From NCBI GenBank assembly GCA_937896695.1, contig CALBOT010000110.1:1-8525 (forward strand): DNA of 8,525 nucleotides, in the 5' to 3' direction. The notes beneath the pieces are model-generated. The model had not been told where the DNA came from and did not search any database. It saw nothing but the letters and a program-made list of their open reading frames with translations. Below, piece after piece: positions 1-5,234 of this stretch. The stretch comes from an uncultured Candidatus Nitrosopelagicus sp. (GTDB lineage: Archaea > Thermoproteota > Nitrososphaeria > Nitrososphaerales > Nitrosopumilaceae). Position 1 is the stretch's first letter. The number at the start of each line of letters is the position of its first letter. The position numbers were made by a program, and so were the translations under genes.

Positions 1-81
1 CTTTTGCATGTTCGTCATGATCATCTTCTTTTGCATGTTCGTCATGATCATCTTCTTTTGCATGTTCGTCATGATCATCTT
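1..81 (-). repeat. 27-nt in-frame tandem repeat (three perfect copies, open at the window edge)
   Basis: Three identical 27-nt units (1-27, 28-54, 55-81) each encode EDDHDEHAK inside the metal-binding protein. The copies are identical at every base, including silent positions, which suggests recent expansion by slippage or unequal recombination. The array may continue beyond base 1. Confidence 0.95.
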
Positions 82-805
82 CACTAGAAACTAAGTGGTG
101 AATTTCTTCCAATCCTTCTGGACCTCCAATGTGACCATCTTCAATTTCATGTAACACATGTTCAATTTCTTCAATTGTACTGGCTCCATGATCATGTCCA
201 TCACCTTCATGTTCACGAAGTATTTCTTCTATGGTTTCAATAGATTGTGATTCAGTCATATGTCCATGTTCAAATTCTTCAATTACTAATGAAATTTCTT
301 TGTAAAATTCTTCGGCGTGTGAGTCATGATCATCGTGTCCTGCATGATCATCGTGTCCTGCATGATCATCGTGTTCATCTTCAAATTCTAATAGTTCAAC
401 ACCTTCAGATGCTTTAACAAATAAAACATTATCAAACTCTCCTGATTCAATTATTTGATCAACATAAGATTCCATTCCTAATCCATTGTATACAAAAACA
501 TCTGCATCTTTCAATGATTGAATCTCCTGGGCACGTGGTTCCCAATCATGAGCTTCTACTCCAGATGGCATAAATTGTTTAACTTCAGCAACATCACCAG
601 CTACATTTTTTGTAAATTCCTGATACGGATAAAATGATGTTAAAATGGTAATTTTTTCTTCTTGCGGAATGAGTTGATTCTCTGTGTCATCAGCAGGCAA
701 AGATGCAACGTTATTTGAAATTCCACCAAATGCCAAAACAGATGCAATTACTCCAATTGCAATAGCAATACCAGCTACAATAGCAATTGATGAATTTTTA
801 TTCAT
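1..805 (-). CDS. znuA: ZnuA-type metal ABC transporter substrate-binding protein with His-rich insert (3' end missing)
   Basis: The first 268 residues are visible; the C-terminal part lies beyond the window start. Residues 7-28 are a hydrophobic signal or anchor segment, so the protein should act outside the membrane; no lipobox Cys is seen. From residue 52 the sequence is typical of the ZnuA/TroA cluster-9 family that delivers Zn(II) or Mn(II) to an ABC permease: ITILTSFYPYQEF, then EAHDWEP with the first metal ligand His86, then ADVFVYNGLGMESYVD. The family's His-rich loop starts near residue 142 and is greatly enlarged: by my count 23 His in residues 145-268, mixed with Asp/Glu. It includes HDDHAG repeats, two related modules of about 38 residues (170-206 and 213-248) and at least three EDDHDEHAK repeats. 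Zinc is inferred from the His-rich loop; Mn or another metal is possible. No permease or ATPase gene is in view. ATG 805 overlaps the stop of a small upstream ORF (ATGA). Confidence 0.85.
   Translation of the reverse strand, partial: MNKNSSIAIVAGIAIAIGVIASVLAFGGISNNVASLPADDTENQLIPQEEKITILTSFYPYQEFTKNVAGDVAEVKQFMPSGVEAHDWEPRAQEIQSLKDADVFVYNGLGMESYVDQIIESGEFDNVLFVKASEGVELLEFEDEHDDHAGHDDHAGHDDHDSHAEEFYKEISLVIEEFEHGHMTESQSIETIEEILREHEGDGHDHGASTIEEIEHVLHEIEDGHIGGPEGLEEIHHLVSSEDDHDEHAKEDDHDEHAKEDDHDEHAK
325..374 (-). repeat. 18-nt in-frame tandem repeat encoding HDDHAG
   Basis: Two perfect 18-nt units (325-342, 343-360) and a partial third (361-374) encode HDDHAG-HDDHAG-HDDH at about residues 145-160 of the same protein. 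This opens the His-rich metal-binding insert and is a second, independent repeat array in the gene. Confidence 0.9.
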
Positions 806-894
806 AGATAATCAACCCGGGTGAAAACAAGGCAAGATTGAATGTACGACTGAAGCATGCGGTTGCTTTCGTGCAGACTTGCCAAGTTTTCCAT
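802..894 (-). CDS. Possible 30-codon leaderless upstream ORF of znuA
   Basis: An ATG at 894 opens a 30-codon frame (starts MENLASLHES, ends TRVDYL) whose TGA at 804-802 overlaps the znuA ATG as ATGA, an arrangement typical of translational coupling. The ATG lies 22 nt below the edge of the promoter element at 916-958. That is exactly the distance of the ATG of the 80-residue gene (5145) from its copy of the element, and the transcript is therefore expected to start at or near this ATG. Against a real peptide: the codons (CTG, CAC, CGC, TCG, CGG) are unlike the neighbours, and the same bases form a long hairpin, so the stretch may be selected as RNA rather than protein. It could be a regulatory leader peptide or chance. 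Confidence 0.35.
   Translation of the reverse strand: MENLASLHESNRMLQSYIQSCLVFTRVDYL
824..890. other. Long imperfect hairpin in the znuA leader (candidate structured RNA)
   Basis: Three nested helices are visible. The outer one pairs 824-836 with 878-890 (13 positions, with an AA/AA mismatch at 829-830 against 884-885). The middle one pairs 843-849 with 869-875 (7 positions). The inner one pairs 853-857 with 864-868 (5 bp) around the loop 858-863. Base 850-852 is a bulge. The middle helix holds one T/G pair: a G-U wobble in RNA from the plus strand but an A-C mismatch in RNA from the minus strand, so the strand is not settled. The location between promoter and znuA suggests a leader structure on the minus strand. 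The stretch is richer in G+C than its surroundings, as structured RNA in AT-rich genomes often is. It matches no riboswitch class or tRNA I recognise. Confidence 0.5.
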
Positions 895-915
895 AGATAT
901 TATCTAAAAATGTTA

Positions 916-958
916 TTAATAAATGTGTAAAATGTTAATAATATTTTCCTAAAATTTT
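916..958 (-). promoter_or_regulatory. znuA promoter and operator, copy 1 of the shared 43-position element
   Basis: On the minus strand this holds a TATA-like TTTATTAA (923-916) centred about 26 nt upstream of the ATG at 894, the normal archaeal TATA-to-start distance. Just upstream is a near-palindrome at 929-947, AAAATGTTA-A-TAATATTTT, with one base of nine pairs off. The whole block matches 5167-5209 at 40 of 43 positions, the first 26 without a mismatch. The palindrome sits where a regulator would block TBP/TFB access. I infer that the NikR-like regulator encoded at 5235-5618 binds here. Confidence 0.75.
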
Positions 959-1014
959 AAGGGTTTTTAATAAAATGAGCGTGTGTTTGTTTATCGAAAT
1001 TTTGTTTTCAAATT

Positions 1015-1191
1015 TTATTTTTCTATCTTACATTTTTCAAGTTTTACTGAAAGAGATAAATCATAATCATGTTCATCAGCCATTTTCATAAATGCATGTA
1101 TTCTACCTAACCAATAGATAGTATCTTCCTTATTGTCAGACCATACAACCTCGTTTATACACTCTTGTAGATTTTTTTCTATAATTTTCAT
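1015..1191 (-). CDS. 58-residue protein of unknown function, downstream partner of the oxidoreductase
   Basis: The ATG at 1191 lies three bases after the stop of the oxidoreductase gene, so the two are almost surely co-transcribed. The frame runs 58 codons to TAA at 1017-1015. The protein begins MKIIEKNLQECINEVVW and continues through YWLGRIHAFMKMADEHDYDLSL to a Lys-rich end. It is polar, probably helical, with two Cys (11 and 54) and no signal peptide or membrane segment. I do not recognise the family. Codon use (AAA, GAA, TTA, AGA) matches the neighbouring genes, which favours a real gene. Its tight coupling suggests a small subunit or accessory protein for the oxidoreductase, but that is inference only. 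Confidence 0.7.
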   Translation of the reverse strand: MKIIEKNLQECINEVVWSDNKEDTIYWLGRIHAFMKMADEHDYDLSLSVKLEKCKIEK

Positions 1192-1194
1192 TTT

Positions 1195-2298
1195 TTAGCA
1201 TGCACACTCGTCTTTAGCATTTTCCAAATTGTCAAGATACATTCCTTCTTTTTTGTATTGTTCAATTATCGATACATCTTTACTTAATTTTATTCCAATG
1301 TTATTTGCAACTACTGCAAATCTCTGTTGAAATTTGTAAATGAAACAGAAAATCATATTATGGGATTGTAACATTGGACCTGTTACATAAAGTCCTGGTG
1401 TTTTTGTAGATTCATCAAATGAGTTTAATTGTGCTTTTCCATCATCCCAATCAAATAATCTTTCAATTAATGAAAGACTTCCTTTAAAACCAGTAGCAAG
1501 AATTGGTTTTGTTTTGGAACGAATTTTCTTTTTTTCTGTAAAAATTATAAATTCATTTTGATCTTTTTCTACCCGGATCACTCTTCCGGTGTGAAACTCT
1601 ATTTGATTATCAGTGTTAACTTTTCTCAATCTGTCTTTTGTGTATGGAGATATAGTTCTGCTAGGATCTATATCTTCACTCTCTAACAGATTATCTTTGT
1701 CAATTATTAGAACACGTTTATTTCGTGCTGCTAAATTAATTGCAGTATCCATACCACTTTCATAACCACCAATAACAAAAAATTCATCACCTTGAACAGA
1801 TTCCCAATTTGAAATCAAACTGTTATGGATACAATATTTTGAACCAGGAAATGAATGTAGTTTCGGATATTGAAATTCTCCTGCAGCCCAAACCACATAT
1901 TTAGATTTTATTTCTCCCTTGTTAGTCTTGATAGTGAATACATCATCTTTTTTCGACACATGATCTACATTGGTGTTACTCTGAATTGGCAGTTTAAAAT
2001 GCTCTGCAAGTTTTTTCAAATATGCGGCATATTCATATCCACTTGGATGTTCCGTCTGTAATGTTAATGCCGGCGAAGTATCATATGTTATTGCATTGAG
2101 GTCTATCATTTTGAAAGTGTTGCTAAAAAATGAAGGAGTTAGTAATTTCATTTGCTTTGGCCATTTAAGAAAAGAACTACCTACATTATTACGGTCTAAA
2201 ATTGTAAAATTTACTCCCATCTTTTGTAGTATTATAGAAACACCAATTCCTGATGGTCCTGCTCCCACCACAACAACTTCAAGCATATCTTTTTTCAT
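1195..2298 (-). CDS. FAD/NAD(P)-binding oxidoreductase (Pyr_redox_3 / YpdA-like)
   Basis: This 367-residue cytosolic flavoprotein has two Rossmann folds. The FAD-binding GAGPSG is at 12-17 behind a hydrophobic beta strand. WAAGEF at 137-142 is the usual ATG-like strand before the second domain. GGYESG at 177-182 with RVLIIDKD at 195-202 is the NAD(P)H site, and ATGF is at 268-271. GLYVTGP at 302-308 is followed by the IFCFIYKFQQRFAVVA segment typical of YpdA-like and flavin-monooxygenase-like proteins. There is no CxxC redox pair, so it is not an ordinary thioredoxin reductase. The extreme C terminus is ECAC, a CxC that could be redox-active or bind metal. The substrate cannot be told; a disulfide reductase or a monooxygenase are both possible. 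ATG 2298 fits a TATA about 28 nt upstream; Met5 is an alternative start. It is first in an operon with the 58-residue gene. Confidence 0.85.
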   Translation of the reverse strand: MKKDMLEVVVVGAGPSGIGVSIILQKMGVNFTILDRNNVGSSFLKWPKQMKLLTPSFFSNTFKMIDLNAITYDTSPALTLQTEHPSGYEYAAYLKKLAEHFKLPIQSNTNVDHVSKKDDVFTIKTNKGEIKSKYVVWAAGEFQYPKLHSFPGSKYCIHNSLISNWESVQGDEFFVIGGYESGMDTAINLAARNKRVLIIDKDNLLESEDIDPSRTISPYTKDRLRKVNTDNQIEFHTGRVIRVEKDQNEFIIFTEKKKIRSKTKPILATGFKGSLSLIERLFDWDDGKAQLNSFDESTKTPGLYVTGPMLQSHNMIFCFIYKFQQRFAVVANNIGIKLSKDVSIIEQYKKEGMYLDNLENAKDECAC

Positions 2299-2319
2299 GC
2301 CTAAGAATATTAAAGTTTT

Positions 2320-2334
2320 TAGGTATATGTATTA
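2320..2334 (-). promoter_or_regulatory. Promoter (TATA region) of the oxidoreductase operon
   Basis: On the minus strand, TTAATACATATACC at about 2334-2321 gives a TATA-like box centred about 28 nt upstream of the ATG at 2298, consistent with a leaderless or nearly leaderless archaeal transcript. The 102-bp divergent spacer 2299-2400 holds no copy of the 19-bp palindrome found upstream of znuA and the regulator. Confidence 0.5.
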
Positions 2335-2359
2335 ATAATTATTAATAAATAGTAAAAAT

Positions 2360-2375
2360 CTTAATATATAAAAAT
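2360..2375 (+). promoter_or_regulatory. Promoter (TATA box) of the zinc-ribbon protein / feoB operon
   Basis: CTTAATATATAAAAAT at 2360-2375 contains a near-consensus archaeal TATA (TTAATATATAAA) centred about 33 nt before the ATG at 2401, leaving a 5' leader of only a few bases. It is the only evident promoter for the two plus-strand genes 2401-4838. Confidence 0.6.
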
Positions 2376-2400
2376 TCCTCAGAAATCTATTGATCAAGAT

Positions 2401-3204
2401 ATGAAAACTCGACCTTTTAGTATTACAGGCAAATTTGTTGAAAAACTAAAAGCAACTGAACAAGATTCTACTGAAGAAGAAGATAATCAGAGTTATTCAA
2501 AATATATTCCAAAATATATTCAAAAGGACTGGCAGAGATTTTTTACAAAACAAATCTATGCTTTTGGGAAGGATATACTATATGAGAAAAATCTTTTACT
2601 TGAATATGGTTTTTCCAAACAGAGACCACCAAATAATGAACAAGGAACTAGTCAATATTCATTAACTGAACAAGATGATCAAATAATTCTTTGGGGTTTT
2701 GGAATGATATTTGCTACTAAAAATGATGCAATATTTTTGTGGCGTCATGAATTTATACCAAAATTACTTGATACTAATTCCCTTCCATCACACATATGGG
2801 AACCCGAACAAATTCCAAAACGTATAGTTCCAAAAACTTCTGACGAAAAACTTTTGATGTTAAAGTTACTTGTTAAATCAATCAAGTGGTTAAAAAAATA
2901 TGAAGAATGGGTATTAACAACGTCTGGACAAACATATCGAGATAAATCATTAAAAGGTCAACATTTGTCACCTCCTGTTAGATTAGATAAAAAATGGTCT
3001 GAATTATCTGAAAAATTTCCAAAAATTTTACAAACGTTGCAACCACCAGAACAAGATTACAATGCAGGGGCATTAGAACCATTAAAAACAAATCTTACAA
3101 AAAAATCTCAAAAGACAAAGAAGGTATGTGGTGCATGTGGAGACTCATGGCCAGAAGAAGTGAGTTTTTGTCCATCATGCGGTTGGGAGGGCTTGGCATG
3201 CTAA
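2401..3204 (+). CDS. Protein of unknown function with a C-terminal zinc ribbon
   Basis: This 267-residue soluble protein is rich in Trp, Lys and aromatic residues. The N-terminal 30 residues are polar and acidic (EQDSTEEED). The middle (about 40-190) looks like a mixed globular domain, with KDWQRFF, ILWGFGMIFATKNDAIFLWRHEF and a Lys-rich helix LVKSIKWLKKYEEW. A low-complexity linker (about 215-240) leads to a zinc ribbon at 243-260: Cys243-x2-Cys246-x10-Cys257-x2-Cys260; the last residue is also Cys (267). I do not recognise the main domain. The gene overlaps feoB by seven bases and carries the feoB ribosome-binding site within its last codons, so the two are translationally coupled. A role as partner or regulator of the FeoB-like transporter, perhaps as an iron or zinc sensor, is inferred from this coupling only. 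Confidence 0.75.
   Translation: MKTRPFSITGKFVEKLKATEQDSTEEEDNQSYSKYIPKYIQKDWQRFFTKQIYAFGKDILYEKNLLLEYGFSKQRPPNNEQGTSQYSLTEQDDQIILWGFGMIFATKNDAIFLWRHEFIPKLLDTNSLPSHIWEPEQIPKRIVPKTSDEKLLMLKLLVKSIKWLKKYEEWVLTTSGQTYRDKSLKGQHLSPPVRLDKKWSELSEKFPKILQTLQPPEQDYNAGALEPLKTNLTKKSQKTKKVCGACGDSWPEEVSFCPSCGWEGLAC
3185..3190 (+). promoter_or_regulatory. Shine-Dalgarno site of feoB
   Basis: GGGAGG lies seven bases before the ATG at 3198, inside the end of the upstream zinc-ribbon gene. It decides the feoB start in favour of 3198 over the in-frame ATG at 3126, whose extra residues would lie wholly within the upstream gene. Confidence 0.7.
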
Positions 3205-4838
3205 AAAATTCTTCAACTCCAAAGATTATTGTAATCGGCAAGGAAGGAGTTGGAAAGTCACAATTGATTTCATCACTTACTGGAAAATATGTAGAAAGTA
3301 GTAATTTCAAAGGTTCTACTGTTTCAAAGAAATCTTACAATAACGATAATTTCTCTTTTACCGATACACCTGGAATTGTTTTTGATTCAGATAGTGAAAC
3401 GACAAGAATAGCAATTTCATCCATACATGGAAATGATTCAATATTACTTGTTGTTAGTGCTGCAAACATAGATGAAGATATTGAATATTTTCTTCCATTG
3501 ATCAAAAATAAGAAAGGAATGATAATAGTAACGAATTGGGACCGATTTGATTCAGAAAATAACGACATAATTGAAAATCTAGAACAAAATCTTAAAATTC
3601 CCATCATAGCCCTAGATGCAAGAAAAATTACAGAGTCTCAAAAAAACAGGGTTTTTGAGATGTTAGAAAATCCACGTATATTCTCAAACAAATCAGTTCA
3701 TACAGGAATTTCAATAAAACCAAAATCAACAATTCTTGAAAAAAAACATGCAGGAGTTTTTATTGGATTGGCGTTATTGCTTTCTCCTGCAATATTATCA
3801 GTTATTGGGGCCAATTATTTTGGGGACATTATTCATCCAATAATATCAGATCTGTTAAAAGAGCCAATAGAAAATCTTAGTACTCTACCATCACCATTGA
3901 TGGATGTTTTAGTTGGAGACTATGGGTTTTTGTCAATGGGCCCATTTCTTTTTGTTTGGGCAACTCCCGTAGTTATAATATACGCATTAGTACTTGGGAT
4001 TTACAAATCAACTGGACTATTGGACAGGACATCATTAGCAATCAATCCATTAACAAAAATAATCGGAGTGAGTGGAAGAGACGTAACTCGAATAGTTATG
4101 GGATTTGGATGTAATGTTCCTGCAGTCATTAGTAGTAGATCCTGTTCAAGTTGTACAAGAGGAACAACTATTTCAGCAATAAGTTTTGGTTCTGCATGTT
4201 CATATCAATTTAGTGCATCCATTGCTGTTTTTTCTGCATCTGGTATGCCTTGGTTGGTAATTCCATTTTTACTTTTTTTGACAGCAACAACTATACTTTA
4301 CACCAGATTAGTCAGCAGAAAAAAAGATCGTGTCAAGCTAAACATGCCGGTAATTGAGGGACAGATATTTTTTGAAAAACCTACATTTGGTGCAATTTGG
4401 AGGGAGTCAAAGTCAAACATCAGTCAGTTCTTTAAGATGGCACTTCCAATATTTTTGGGAATCACATTTGTTGCATCCATCATAAGTTGGACAGGTATTA
4501 TTGATTATTTTGCAGTTGAGATTAGTTTCCTAATGAAATTCTTCAACCTACCAGAAGATGCATCACTTGCAATAATATTTGGCTCTATTCGAAAGGATGG
4601 ATTATTACTTCTTGCTGAACCTAATTTGGTAAGCTCTCTTTCAGCGATACAAATTTTGACAGGAGTTTATCTAGCAGGTACATTACTTCCATGCATTGTG
4701 ACATTCTTAACCGTTATTCGTGAAATGTCATGGATATTTGCAATTAAAATGGTAGGAAAACAAATTATTGCAGTTGTTGCGTTTACAATAGTGCTTGCAC
4801 ATTCAGATAAATTGTTGAATGTATTTCTTAAGATTTGA
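3198..4838 (+). CDS. feoB: FeoB-like GTPase-coupled metal transporter
   Basis: This 546-residue membrane protein is predicted to import Fe(II) or a similar cation. The N-terminal G domain shows G1 GKEGVGKS (14-21), the switch I Thr41 in KGSTVSKK, and G3 DTPG (56-59). The G4 is TNWD (112-115), where FeoB usually has NxxD and other GTPases [NT]KxD. The membrane domain starts near residue 185. The first Gate motif GFGCNVPAV (302-310, Cys305) and the second, KDG...LLPCIVTFLTVIREMSW (Cys499), are those of FeoB. Between them an unusual Cys/Ser-rich stretch holds SCSSC (Cys316, Cys319) and SACS (Cys334). The protein is much shorter than bacterial FeoB (about 770) because the segment between G domain and membrane is reduced. 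No feoA is present. It overlaps the zinc-ribbon gene by seven bases. Iron is the expected substrate by homology; the altered gate leaves another divalent metal open. Confidence 0.85.
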   Translation: MLKNSSTPKIIVIGKEGVGKSQLISSLTGKYVESSNFKGSTVSKKSYNNDNFSFTDTPGIVFDSDSETTRIAISSIHGNDSILLVVSAANIDEDIEYFLPLIKNKKGMIIVTNWDRFDSENNDIIENLEQNLKIPIIALDARKITESQKNRVFEMLENPRIFSNKSVHTGISIKPKSTILEKKHAGVFIGLALLLSPAILSVIGANYFGDIIHPIISDLLKEPIENLSTLPSPLMDVLVGDYGFLSMGPFLFVWATPVVIIYALVLGIYKSTGLLDRTSLAINPLTKIIGVSGRDVTRIVMGFGCNVPAVISSRSCSSCTRGTTISAISFGSACSYQFSASIAVFSASGMPWLVIPFLLFLTATTILYTRLVSRKKDRVKLNMPVIEGQIFFEKPTFGAIWRESKSNISQFFKMALPIFLGITFVASIISWTGIIDYFAVEISFLMKFFNLPEDASLAIIFGSIRKDGLLLLAEPNLVSSLSAIQILTGVYLAGTLLPCIVTFLTVIREMSWIFAIKMVGKQIIAVVAFTIVLAHSDKLLNVFLKI

Positions 4839-4875
4839 TTGAAAGTGCTAGTGTGAATTAAAAATATTTGCAAAG

Positions 4876-4890
4876 AATAAAAAAAATAAA
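4876..4890 (-). terminator. T-tract terminator of the 80-residue gene
   Basis: On the minus strand, just after the stop at 4903, the sequence reads TTTATTTTTTTTATT (4890-4876) with eight consecutive T. Oligo-T tracts without a hairpin are typical archaeal terminators. The 64-bp convergent spacer 4839-4902 shows no equally good tract for feoB on the plus strand; the nearest is T5 at 4916-4920, inside the opposing gene. Confidence 0.5.
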
Positions 4891-4902
4891 GATTGTGGAT
4901 TA

Positions 4903-5145
4903 TCAGAATGAAATGTTTTTGAGTTCTGTGTCAGACATGGTAGCATACTCGTCAATCTTTAGTTTGATATCATCAGATGTGATATCATCCATTCCAGAAA
5001 GACCGGCTTTAAATGAAATCTTATTTCCAGAGATGTTTACATCAGATATTTCCATATCTGCATAGACATTGGCAATTTCATTTACCCATTCTTCTACATT
5101 GTCAACATTTTCAGTTTCAAGATTTACCTGAATCATTGTCGTCAT
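4903..5145 (-). CDS. 80-residue acidic protein of unknown function, divergent from the NikR-like regulator
   Basis: The small, acidic, soluble protein begins MTTMIQVNLETENVDNVEEW. It then shows a beta-like strand EISDVNISGNKISFKAGLSG and ends in a helical acidic stretch with a Met/Ser/Thr patch. The alternation of strands and helices suggests a small alpha/beta fold, but I do not recognise the family. It has no Cys or His, so it is not an obvious metal-binding protein. ATG 5145 is 22 nt from the shared promoter element, with the TATA-like TTTATTAA (5174-5167) about 26 nt upstream, so the transcript is probably leaderless; Met4 is an alternative. It shares a divergent promoter and a perfect palindrome with the regulator, and its promoter is nearly identical to that of znuA. 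That places it in the same regulon. It could be an accessory or modulator protein of metal homeostasis (inference). Confidence 0.75.
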   Translation of the reverse strand: MTTMIQVNLETENVDNVEEWVNEIANVYADMEISDVNISGNKISFKAGLSGMDDITSDDIKLKIDEYATMSDTELKNISF

Positions 5146-5166
5146 ATTCTATAATCATAGAATTTG

Positions 5167-5209
5167 TTAATAAATGTGTAAAATGTTAATAACATTTTGT
5201 TAAAATTTT
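5167..5209. promoter_or_regulatory. Divergent promoter/operator between the 80-residue gene and the NikR-like gene, copy 2
   Basis: The element holds a perfect 19-bp palindrome, AAAATGTTA-A-TAACATTTT, at 5180-5198: nine-base arms around one base. Leftward, a TATA-like TTTATTAA (5174-5167) serves the 80-residue gene. Rightward, an A/T box TAAAATTTTTATG (5201-5213) lies about 27 nt before the regulator start at 5235. The palindrome is wedged between both TATA boxes, so one bound regulator could control both genes. The block matches 916-958 at 40 of 43 positions. The binding protein is inferred to be the adjacent ribbon-helix-helix regulator, whose family binds such palindromes. Confidence 0.8.
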
Positions 5210-5234
5210 TATGTTTCTTAATAACAACGAGCAT

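Noticed and set aside
1..81. Regularly repeated 27-nt units resembling a CRISPR or satellite array
   Set aside because: The units are directly adjacent without spacers and encode in-frame EDDHDEHAK repeats inside a protein.
821..892. Possible tRNA in the znuA leader
   Set aside because: There is no T-loop GTTCGA-type sequence or acceptor stem of seven pairs, and the helices nest into one arm instead of a cloverleaf.
975..1091. 38-codon plus-strand ORF with a hydrophobic start and HNHVH near the end, downstream of the rightward TATA-like box
   Set aside because: It overlaps the better supported 58-residue gene on the other strand and looks like its shadow; no ribosome-binding site is evident.
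2299..2400. A third copy of the metal operator in the divergent spacer before the feoB operon
   Set aside because: The spacer has TTAATAA-like words but no AAAATGTTA half-site or 19-bp palindrome; it is ordinary AT-rich promoter DNA.
3126..3197. Longer feoB start at 3126
   Set aside because: It lies wholly inside the upstream gene, adds residues unlike any FeoB start, and the GGGAGG site fits 3198.
5211..5234. Eight-residue extension of the NikR-like protein from ATG 5211
   Set aside because: It overlaps the TATA-like box and precedes the beta strand where NikR proteins begin; it cannot be fully excluded.
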